NCBI GenBank assembly: GCA_903879995.1
Contig: CAIRNW010000063.1
Coordinates: 1-5,096, forward strand
Source of the DNA: an uncultured Bacteroidota bacterium
Lineage (GTDB): Bacteria; Bacteroidota; Bacteroidia; Chitinophagales; Chitinophagaceae
Reading direction: 5' to 3'
Length of the DNA stretch: 5,096 nucleotides
Position 1 is the stretch's first letter. Each line of letters begins with the position of its first letter. The translations under genes were made by a program, and so were the position numbers. The notes under the pieces are model-generated. The model saw nothing but the letters and a program-made list of their open reading frames with translations, did no database searches and had not been told where the DNA came from. Of the stretch, positions 1 through 5,096 are shown piece after piece.

Positions 1-911
1 AGGCATTACATATTGCCGAACATGTAAAAAAAGTAGGAGCGGAAGCCGTGGCACATGGAAGTACCGGTGCAGGAAATGATCAAGTTCGTTTTGATATGAT
101 TTTTCAAATCCTGATTCCAGGTACAGAAATTATCACCCCTATTCGGGATCTTCAATTAAGCCGTGAACAGGAAATAGAATACCTGAAAAAGAAGGGAGTA
201 GAAATGAATTTTGAGAAAGCGCTTTACTCCATCAATAAAGGACTCTGGGGAACCAGTGTGGGCGGAAAAGAAACATTACAGTCAAAAGGTATGTTACCTG
301 AAGAGGCTTGGCCAACACCCTTAACTAAGGAGGGACAAGAGGAAGTAACACTTCACTTCAAACAAGGTGAACTACTAGGTATAAATGAAAAAGAATTCAA
401 ACACCCGGTAGAAGCGATTAAAGCATTGCAAGAGATTGCAGGTGGATTTGCAATTGGTAGAGATATACATGTAGGGGATACCATCATTGGTATCAAAGGT
501 CGTGTGGGCTTTGAAGCCGCTGCCCCACTTATCATCTTGAAAGCACATCATGCCTTAGAAAAACATGTGCTCACTAAATGGCAGCTGCAGTGGAAAGACC
601 AGTTGGCACAATTCTATGGTAATTGGTTACACGAAGGTCAAATACTTGATCCGGTTATGCGGGATATAGAGGCCTACCTCACCAATAGCCAGCAACAGGT
701 AACTGGAAAAGTTTTTGTTCAACTACTCCCCTATCGATTTCAGATCACAGGAATCGAAAGTCCCTTTGATCTGATGAACAGTAAGTTTGGAAAATATGGA
801 GAGATGAACACCGGATTCACCGGCCAGGATGTTCGCGGCTTTACCCGGATAGTTGGGAATCAGATAGGCATTTATCACCGTGTTCAACAAGCAAGTCATG
901 AAAAAGATTAA
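1..911 (+). CDS. argG: Argininosuccinate synthase, C-terminal ~302 residues (5' end cut by the window)
   Basis: ArgG joins citrulline and aspartate with ATP, via a citrullyl-AMP intermediate, to make argininosuccinate in the cytoplasm. The reading frame is open from base 3 to the TAA at 909-911. The GTG at 48 is an internal Val codon, because the frame continues upstream of it with family-like sequence. Visible signatures are the HGSTGAGNDQVRFD block (nt 54-95, canonical HGCTGKGNDQVRF), which contributes to the substrate pocket, the SINKGLWGTSVGGKE block (about nt 228-272), and the VGFEAAAPLIILKAHH segment of the synthetase/multimerisation domain (about nt 510-555). The family is usually about 400 residues, so roughly 95-100 N-terminal residues, including the ATP-binding SGGLDT loop, lie outside the window. 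The gene ends inside the start of argC (14-nt overlap), consistent with one transcript. Identification is firm; only completeness is unknown. Confidence 0.96.
   Translation, partial: ALHIAEHVKKVGAEAVAHGSTGAGNDQVRFDMIFQILIPGTEIITPIRDLQLSREQEIEYLKKKGVEMNFEKALYSINKGLWGTSVGGKETLQSKGMLPEEAWPTPLTKEGQEEVTLHFKQGELLGINEKEFKHPVEAIKALQEIAGGFAIGRDIHVGDTIIGIKGRVGFEAAAPLIILKAHHALEKHVLTKWQLQWKDQLAQFYGNWLHEGQILDPVMRDIEAYLTNSQQQVTGKVFVQLLPYRFQITGIESPFDLMNSKFGKYGEMNTGFTGQDVRGFTRIVGNQIGIYHRVQQASHEKD
898..911 (+). other. argG/argC 14-nt gene overlap (probable translational coupling)
   Basis: The argC ATG at 898 lies within the last codons of argG, whose TAA is at 909-911. No purine-rich ribosome-binding site precedes 898, so re-initiation by ribosomes finishing argG is a plausible way to start argC. 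The overlap is seen directly; coupling is inferred. Confidence 0.7.
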
Positions 912-1878
912 AGCTGGTATTATTGGCGGAGCGGGATATACCGGAGGAGAAGTACTTCGGCTTTTATTGCTTCACCCCGCTGTGGAGATCAGCTTTGTTC
1001 ATAGTCGCAGTAATGCAGGAAAAGCAGTAAGTCATTTACATCAGGATCTTATTGGTCATACCTCCCTTTGCTTTACGGATACGATCGGTTCTTCAGTGGA
1101 TGTACTTTTTCTCTGTCTTGGACATGGTGAATCTCGTCAATTCTTAGCACAACATACATTACCCGATCATATTCGAATAATCGACCTGACCAATGACTTT
1201 CGATTAATAGATAAGAATCAGATAGGAAACCGAACATTTACTTACGGCTTACCAGAACTGAACAAAGAACAAATAAAAAAAGCAACTAGCATTGCTAATC
1301 CAGGTTGTTTTGCAACGGCCATTCAACTTGGTTTATTACCCTTAGCACAAGCCGGTTTATTAACTGATGTCTATACGACCGGTATAACAGGCTCCACAGG
1401 TGCTGGGCAAACACTTGCAGCCACTTCACATTTCAGTTGGCGTGCCAATAATATTCAAGCTTACAAAACACTTACGCATCAGCACTTGGATGAAATTACT
1501 GAGTCACTGGGGCAATCAATGAACAAAAAAGCTCCTGCTATTCACTTTATTCCCTGGCGGGGTGATTTTACCAGAGGTATATTTTGCAGTTCAACACTCG
1601 CCGTTTCCAATCCACTGGAAGAACTAACTGAGCTGTTCAACTCATACTACTTATCTCAACCATTTGTTCATGTAAGTAAAGAACCCATTTTTTTAAAACA
1701 AGTGGTGGGTACTAACCGTGCCTTGCTTCAATTAGAAAAACAGGGTAATCAGTTAGTAGTGCACTCTATTATCGATAATCTCCTAAAAGGAGCAGCCGGA
1801 CAAGCCATTCAAAATATGAATCTACTTTTTGGTCTTGAGGAGGATTGCGGACTTCAACTTAAAGCAAACTACTTCTAA
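898..1878 (+). CDS. argC: N-acyl-gamma-glutamyl-phosphate reductase
   Basis: ArgC reduces N-acyl-gamma-glutamyl phosphate with NADPH to N-acyl-glutamate semialdehyde. The protein is 326 residues, normal for the family. It opens with a Rossmann dinucleotide-binding motif (GIIGGAGYTG, residues 7-16). The catalytic thiol is in NPGCFAT (Cys137), followed by GITGSTGAG (162-170). HQHLDEI (194-200) matches the conserved HRHxPEI motif, and His196 and Glu199 are the likely acid/base residues. The spacing of 59 from Cys to His fits my recollection of the mycobacterial enzyme. I chose ATG 898 over the in-frame GTG at 880 because the Rossmann strand then begins after only a few residues, as is usual. An odd feature is FIPWRGDFTRG (218-227), where most ArgC proteins have FTPHLxPMxRG, so Trp220 replaces the His. 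In this operon the acyl group is probably succinyl rather than acetyl (inferred from the argF' product). Confidence 0.96.
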   Translation: MKKIKAGIIGGAGYTGGEVLRLLLLHPAVEISFVHSRSNAGKAVSHLHQDLIGHTSLCFTDTIGSSVDVLFLCLGHGESRQFLAQHTLPDHIRIIDLTNDFRLIDKNQIGNRTFTYGLPELNKEQIKKATSIANPGCFATAIQLGLLPLAQAGLLTDVYTTGITGSTGAGQTLAATSHFSWRANNIQAYKTLTHQHLDEITESLGQSMNKKAPAIHFIPWRGDFTRGIFCSSTLAVSNPLEELTELFNSYYLSQPFVHVSKEPIFLKQVVGTNRALLQLEKQGNQLVVHSIIDNLLKGAAGQAIQNMNLLFGLEEDCGLQLKANYF

Positions 1879-1880
1879 TT

Positions 1881-3023
1881 ATGCGCCTCTTTGATGTATA
1901 CCCGATTCAAGATATAACCATTGTAAAAGCAAAGGGCTCGCGCGTATGGGACCAACAGGGCCAGGAATATCTTGACCTATACGGAGGACATGCTGTAATT
2001 AGTATTGGTCATACACATCCGCATTGGGTAGAACGTATTAAGTCGCAGCTTGACCAAATTGCATTCTACTCTAACTCCATCCGCATTCCGCTACAACAAG
2101 AATTAGCTACAAAGCTGGGGATACTTTCAGGTAAGCCTGATTATCAACTTTTCCTATGCAATAGCGGCGCAGAGGCCAATGAAAACGCATTAAAACTGGC
2201 TAGCTTCCATACAAGCAGAAAAAAAATTATAGCATTCACGAAGGCATTTCACGGAAGAACATCCCTGGCTGTATCAGTTACTGATAACAAAAATTATATT
2301 GCCCCTGTCAACGAAACAGAAAATGTAATCTTTTTACCCTTCAACGATGCTACTGCTTTAGAAGCTTGTTTTCAAAAACAAGGAAATGAAATTGCAGCGG
2401 TAATCATTGAGGGAATTCAAGGTGTAGGAGGAATACATGTAGCAGATGATTCGTTTTTGCAAACCATTCGTAAGCTCTGCGATCGATATGGTGCCTTATA
2501 TATAGCAGACAGTGTTCAATGCGGTTATGGACGAAGTGGAAAATTTTTTAGCCACGACTACGCGGGTGTAAATGCAGATATTTACTCCATGGCTAAAGGA
2601 ATGGGAAATGGATTTCCAGTTGCGGGAATTTTAATTGCTCCTCACATTCCTGCCAAACATTTTCAACTGGGTACCACTTTTGGAGGAAATCACTTGGCTT
2701 GTGCAGCGGCATTAGCGGTGCTAGAGGTAATGGAGCAGGAAAAGTTGATGGATAATGCCTTGCAGAAAGGCAACTGGCTCACCGAACAATTGAAACAACT
2801 ACCAGTTTTGAAAAATGTGAGAGGCCGTGGTTTAATGATTGGCTTTGATGTTCCTGCAACGTTACCGGACTTGAAAAAGAATCTGCTTAGCAGACAACAT
2901 ATATTTACTGGCGAGGCAAAACCTAATGTAATTAGACTACTCCCCTCGTTAGCACTCACGCAAGCCGATGCAAACCAGTTTATAGTAAGTCTGCAACAAG
3001 AAATTCAATCCTCTTCATCCTAA
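1881..3023 (+). CDS. argD: N-acyl-ornithine aminotransferase (class III, PLP-dependent)
   Basis: ArgD transfers the amino group of glutamate to N-acyl-glutamate semialdehyde, giving N-acyl-ornithine. The protein is 380 residues and starts at an ATG two bases after the argC stop. Class III aminotransferase landmarks appear in order: GGHAVISIGHTHP (35-47), the phosphate-binding NSGAEAN (94-100), AFHGRTS (122-128), Asp210 in ADSVQCGYGRSG (pairs with the pyridine nitrogen), Lys239 in SMAKGMGNGFP (Schiff-base lysine), GTTFGGN (264-270), and Arg352 in IRLLPSL (carboxylate contact). Two positions depart from textbook ArgD/ornithine aminotransferase. EGIQGVGG (177-184) has Val182 where EPVQGEGG carries the 'gate' Glu, and DSVQ has Ser211 where DEVQ is usual. 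The cofactor residues are intact, so it should be active; operon context makes arginine synthesis a far better role than another omega-aminotransferase function. It could also serve succinyl-diaminopimelate transamination, as ArgD does in E. coli (not testable here). Confidence 0.94.
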   Translation: MRLFDVYPIQDITIVKAKGSRVWDQQGQEYLDLYGGHAVISIGHTHPHWVERIKSQLDQIAFYSNSIRIPLQQELATKLGILSGKPDYQLFLCNSGAEANENALKLASFHTSRKKIIAFTKAFHGRTSLAVSVTDNKNYIAPVNETENVIFLPFNDATALEACFQKQGNEIAAVIIEGIQGVGGIHVADDSFLQTIRKLCDRYGALYIADSVQCGYGRSGKFFSHDYAGVNADIYSMAKGMGNGFPVAGILIAPHIPAKHFQLGTTFGGNHLACAAALAVLEVMEQEKLMDNALQKGNWLTEQLKQLPVLKNVRGRGLMIGFDVPATLPDLKKNLLSRQHIFTGEAKPNVIRLLPSLALTQADANQFIVSLQQEIQSSSS

Positions 3024-3026
3024 CCC

Positions 3027-4004
3027 ATGCAACATTTTTTATCAGTAAAAGATGCTGATTCATTAGAATCCTTACTGGCACAAGCGCTTTATTACAAAAA
3101 GAATCCCTTTGCCGACCAGACAGTAGGAAAAGGAAAGAGACTGGGTTGTTTGTTTCTCAACCCCAGTATGCGTACCCGTCTTAGCACCCAGATTGCAGCA
3201 CAACAACTGGGAATGGAAGCAATTGTATTTAATGTAGGTGCTGAAGGCTGGTCTATGGAATTTGAAGAGGGTGCCATCATGAATGGAACTACGGTGGAGC
3301 ATGTGAAAGATGCGGCGCCTATATTAGGTCAGTACTTTGATATATTGGCTATTCGCACTTTTCCAGGTTTACAAGATCGTGCTACTGATTATGCAGAAAA
3401 TATTTTGAACCAATTTGTCAAATACGCGGGCATCCCTATTTTAAGTCTTGAATCAGCCACGCGACACCCCTTGCAATCCTTGGCAGATATTTTGACCATT
3501 GAGGAAGAAATCAAAAGTCGTCCTACTAATTTTTCAAATAGAAAACCACGTGTGGTACTATCCTGGGCCCCCCATATAAAACCACTGCCACAATGTGTCG
3601 CTAATAGTTTTGCTGAGTGGATGAATCATTGGGGAAAAGCAGACTTTGTAATCACGCACCCCAACGGAATGGAGCTGGATGAAACCTTTACAAATGGCGC
3701 TAAGATTATACACGATCAGAAAGTAGCCTTGGAAGGAGCAGATTTTGTGTATGTAAAAAACTGGAGTGGTGTTCATCAGTATGGTAAAATGGCCGAAGGG
3801 GATACACATTCATGGATGCTTACGCAAGAAAGTTTGGCCATCACCCATCAAGCAAAAGTGATGCATTGCCTCCCCGTTCGAAGAAATGTGGAGTTAAGTG
3901 ATCAGATTTTAGATAGTACGGCAAGCTTAGTAAATCAACAAGCGGGTAATCGAGTTTGGGCTGCACAGGCCGTTTTAAAAAATCTACTGCACACGCATGA
4001 ATAA
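3027..4004 (+). CDS. argF': N-acyl-ornithine carbamoyltransferase, predicted N-succinyl-ornithine type (SOTCase)
   Basis: The enzyme carbamoylates the delta-amino group of N-acyl-ornithine with carbamoyl phosphate, giving N-acyl-citrulline. It replaces ordinary ornithine carbamoyltransferase. The 325-residue protein has the carbamoyl-phosphate motif SMRTR (47-51), Trp75, TRHPLQSLAD (145-154), a proline-containing stretch WAPHIKPLPQ (180-189), and HCLPVRR (280-286). The 180-189 stretch corresponds to the region that forms the trefoil knot in AOTCase/SOTCase structures. From recollection of the Bacteroides fragilis SOTCase, the first 90 residues align without a gap. Position 90, in GTTVEHVKDA, is Val. 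That position is Glu in Xanthomonas acetyl-ornithine enzymes (Glu92) and Pro in B. fragilis (Pro90), and Val there gives succinyl-ornithine activity in published mutants. The start is the ATG three bases after the argD stop; the last 8 nt overlap argB. Family membership is firm; the succinyl preference is an inference. Confidence 0.93.
   Translation: MQHFLSVKDADSLESLLAQALYYKKNPFADQTVGKGKRLGCLFLNPSMRTRLSTQIAAQQLGMEAIVFNVGAEGWSMEFEEGAIMNGTTVEHVKDAAPILGQYFDILAIRTFPGLQDRATDYAENILNQFVKYAGIPILSLESATRHPLQSLADILTIEEEIKSRPTNFSNRKPRVVLSWAPHIKPLPQCVANSFAEWMNHWGKADFVITHPNGMELDETFTNGAKIIHDQKVALEGADFVYVKNWSGVHQYGKMAEGDTHSWMLTQESLAITHQAKVMHCLPVRRNVELSDQILDSTASLVNQQAGNRVWAAQAVLKNLLHTHE
3997..4004 (+). other. 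argF'/argB 8-nt gene overlap (probable translational coupling)
   Basis: The argB ATG at 3997-3999 precedes the argF' TAA at 4002-4004. No Shine-Dalgarno-like sequence lies upstream, so argB is probably translated by ribosomes terminating on argF'. The overlap is seen; the coupling is inferred. Confidence 0.68.
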
Positions 4005-4809
4005 ACCGCTACTCCATATTATCAAAGTAGGAGGACACCTGATCGATGATCAGCAAAGACTGGCCGTTTTTTTAAATTTATTTGCCACCTTACCTAGTGT
4101 AACAAATACAGGAACTCCCATCTACAAATTATTAGTACATGGCGGAGGTAAAATGGCAACGCAATTAAGTGAACAATTAGGGGTGTCCGCACAGATGGTG
4201 GAGGGTCGACGAATTACGGATAGCGAAACACTCAAAATTGTGACAATGGTGTATGGAGGATATCTGAATAAACAACTGGTGGTGCAATTACAACAACTTG
4301 GCTGTAACGCATTAGGCCTGACCGGTGCAGATGGAAATAGTGTATTAGCACATAAAAGAGTAAATGCCTCGATTGATTACGGATGGGTGGGAGACATTGA
4401 CCAGGTTAACAACTCATTATTTAAAACAATGATCGAGGCAGGCATTACCCCTGTAGTGGCCCCACTCACCCATGATCATAAAGGTCATTTACTGAATACC
4501 AATGCAGATACATTGGCGCAGGAATTGGCTGTATCACTGAGTAGTTTATATACAACCAGCCTCCTCTTTACATTTGAAAAAGAAGGTGTACTGGCAGAAC
4601 TTTCGCAAGAAGACTCTGTTTTGTCAAATATCAAACCAGAAGAATACCATAACTTAAAAGCAGCTGGTAAAATTTTTGCTGGAATGGTTCCTAAATTAGA
4701 TAATGCGTTTAAAGCATTGGAGGCAGGTGTGAATAAGGTAGTGATTGGTAAAGCAGAAAAACTTCACGAATTGATTCAAGGAATAGCCGGTACAACCCTG
4801 ACAAAATAA
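3997..4809 (+). CDS. argB: N-acyl-glutamate kinase (acetylglutamate kinase family)
   Basis: ArgB phosphorylates the gamma-carboxyl of N-acyl-glutamate using ATP, the first step after acylation. The protein has 270 residues and an amino-acid-kinase fold with its motifs in order: IIKVGGH (8-14, Lys10 being the phosphoryl-stabilising lysine), VHGGGK (47-52), GRRIT (70-74, Arg72 matching E. coli Arg66), GLTGADGN (107-114), LLNTNADTLA (165-174, with Asn167 and Asp171 matching E. coli Asn158 and Asp162), and FAGMVPKLDNA (227-237, with Lys233 matching E. coli Lys217). It begins only nine residues before Lys10, so it lacks the extra N-terminal helix that mediates hexamer formation in arginine-inhibited kinases. 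By analogy with the E. coli enzyme it is probably not feedback-inhibited, which fits a linear pathway with a dedicated deacylase downstream. FTFEKEGVL (191-199) replaces the usual LSDVxGVL-like nucleotide-site segment. In this operon the substrate may be N-succinyl-glutamate. Confidence 0.95.
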   Translation: MNKPLLHIIKVGGHLIDDQQRLAVFLNLFATLPSVTNTGTPIYKLLVHGGGKMATQLSEQLGVSAQMVEGRRITDSETLKIVTMVYGGYLNKQLVVQLQQLGCNALGLTGADGNSVLAHKRVNASIDYGWVGDIDQVNNSLFKTMIEAGITPVVAPLTHDHKGHLLNTNADTLAQELAVSLSSLYTTSLLFTFEKEGVLAELSQEDSVLSNIKPEEYHNLKAAGKIFAGMVPKLDNAFKALEAGVNKVVIGKAEKLHELIQGIAGTTLTK

Positions 4810-4811
4810 AA

Positions 4812-5096
4812 ATGAATAGTACCTACATAAAACAGGAAGCTATTTTATTATTACAAAGCTTGATTGCCATTCCTTCCTTTAGTAAAGAGGAGGAGGGTAC
4901 TGCTACTGTTTTATTTGAATTTTTACAAAAACAGGGAGCTACCCCCTACCGGGTTGGAAATAATGTATATGCCATTGCAAAAGATTTTAATCCGGCTAAA
5001 CCCACGCTACTTCTCAATTCACATCACGATACAGTAAAACCTAACGCGCACTATACCAAAGACCCTTTCTCTCCTCAAATTGAAGATGGCAGACTC
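4812..5096 (+). CDS. argE: M20-family N-acyl-ornithine/citrulline deacylase, N-terminal 95 residues (3' end cut by the window)
   Basis: This is the start of a zinc-dependent M20 peptidase-family deacylase of the ArgE/DapE/CPG2 group. The ATG at 4812 follows the argB stop by two bases and the frame stays open to the window edge (95 codons). The fragment has an N-terminal helix typical of the family (LLLQSLIAIPSFSKEEEG, residues 12-29). The first metal/catalytic motif is LLLNSHHDTV (66-75), in which His71 should bind zinc and Asp73 is the conserved Asp of the HxD motif. A family-like HYTKDPFSPQIEDGRL follows (80-95). The second metal ligands, the dimerisation domain and the C-terminus are outside the window. 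M20 enzymes look alike, so DapE or a dipeptidase would be possible in isolation, but the operon strongly favours arginine synthesis. Because the upstream carbamoyltransferase works on acylated ornithine, the natural substrate here is probably N-acyl-citrulline (likely N-succinyl-citrulline). Confidence 0.85.
   Translation, partial: MNSTYIKQEAILLLQSLIAIPSFSKEEEGTATVLFEFLQKQGATPYRVGNNVYAIAKDFNPAKPTLLLNSHHDTVKPNAHYTKDPFSPQIEDGRL

Larger units (their letters stand above)
1..5096 (+). other. Arginine biosynthesis operon argG-argC-argD-argF'-argB-argE (both ends open)
   Basis: Six co-directional genes are separated by at most 3 nt or overlap, which leaves no room for internal promoters in non-coding DNA or for a rho-independent terminator. 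I found no hairpin followed by a T-run at any junction. The set covers every step from N-acyl-glutamate to argininosuccinate, with both argG and argE incomplete here. The operon promoter, any ArgR-like operator and the acylglutamate synthase would lie upstream, and argH probably lies downstream; these are expectations from Bacteroidota operons, not seen. None of the starts has a clear Shine-Dalgarno tract, as is common in Bacteroidota. Confidence 0.85.

Noticed and set aside
48..50. GTG that could be read as the start of a 287-residue argG
   Set aside because: The frame is open upstream to base 3 and encodes family-like sequence (ALHIAEHVKKVGAEAV); the gene is cut by the window edge, so this GTG is an internal Val codon.
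880..897. GTG at 880 as an upstream start of argC
   Set aside because: It would add six residues unlike the family ahead of the Rossmann strand and lengthen the overlap with argG to 32 nt; ATG 898 fits better.
2219..2226. Run of eight A residues in argD as a possible slippage or frameshift site
   Set aside because: The reading frame continues intact through it with family-conserved sequence on both sides, and there is no downstream stimulatory structure that I can see.
2690..2959. Minus-strand open frame of 89 codons opposite the 3' part of argD
   Set aside because: Low-complexity, cysteine- and serine-rich composition expected from antisense reading of argD; no start context or domain supports it.
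3072..3809. Minus-strand open frames of 60-83 codons opposite argF'
   Set aside because: They have no recognisable protein features, overlap a conserved gene on the other strand, and look like shadow frames of argF'.
4039..4053. Inverted repeat CTGATC-GAT-GATCAG that could form a small hairpin
   Set aside because: Arms of 6 bp with a 3-nt loop inside argB coding sequence and no following T-run; likely chance and coding constraint rather than a terminator or operator.
1..5096. Possibility of a novel defence, mobile or RNA-based system in the window
   Set aside because: Nearly every base is accounted for by six conserved arginine-pathway genes; I see no transposase, direct repeats, CRISPR spacing, tRNA/rRNA or unexplained coding sequence.

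Overview
The window is a densely packed, single-strand piece of an arginine biosynthesis operon. All genes read on the + strand in the order argG (3' part) - argC - argD - argF' - argB - argE (5' part). Junctions are, in order, a 14-nt overlap, a 2-nt gap, a 3-nt gap, an 8-nt overlap and a 2-nt gap, so there is no intergenic stretch in which a promoter, terminator or RNA gene could sit. Both ends of the window cut through genes.

The organism is most likely a member of Bacteroidota, perhaps near Chitinophagaceae. This is inferred from the gene order, the moderately AT-rich coding sequence, the lack of Shine-Dalgarno-like purine tracts before any of the starts, and protein features typical of the phylum. 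The most telling feature is a carbamoyltransferase of the acyl-ornithine type (SOTCase/AOTCase) in place of ordinary ornithine carbamoyltransferase. Genus-level placement is not possible from the sequence alone.

The genes form one pathway. ArgB phosphorylates N-acyl-glutamate, ArgC reduces the acyl phosphate to the semialdehyde, and ArgD transaminates it to N-acyl-ornithine. The argF' product carbamoylates that still-acylated intermediate to N-acyl-citrulline. The ArgE-like M20 hydrolase then removes the acyl group to give citrulline, and ArgG condenses citrulline with aspartate. The N-acylglutamate synthase and ArgH (argininosuccinate lyase) are not in the window and presumably flank it.

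The most informative observation is residue 90 of the argF' product. It aligns with the single residue known to decide between acetyl-ornithine (Glu) and succinyl-ornithine (Pro in Bacteroides fragilis) specificity. Here it is Val, which predicts a succinyl-ornithine enzyme and so a succinylated arginine pathway. Smaller points are non-canonical residues at normally conserved positions of ArgD (the 'glutamate gate' Glu is Val, and Asp-Glu-Val-Gln is Asp-Ser-Val-Gln), ArgC (Trp in the usual Pro-His-Leu motif) and ArgB. I see no mobile element, CRISPR, defence system, RNA gene or undescribed system; this is a conserved metabolic region with a lineage-specific biochemical twist.
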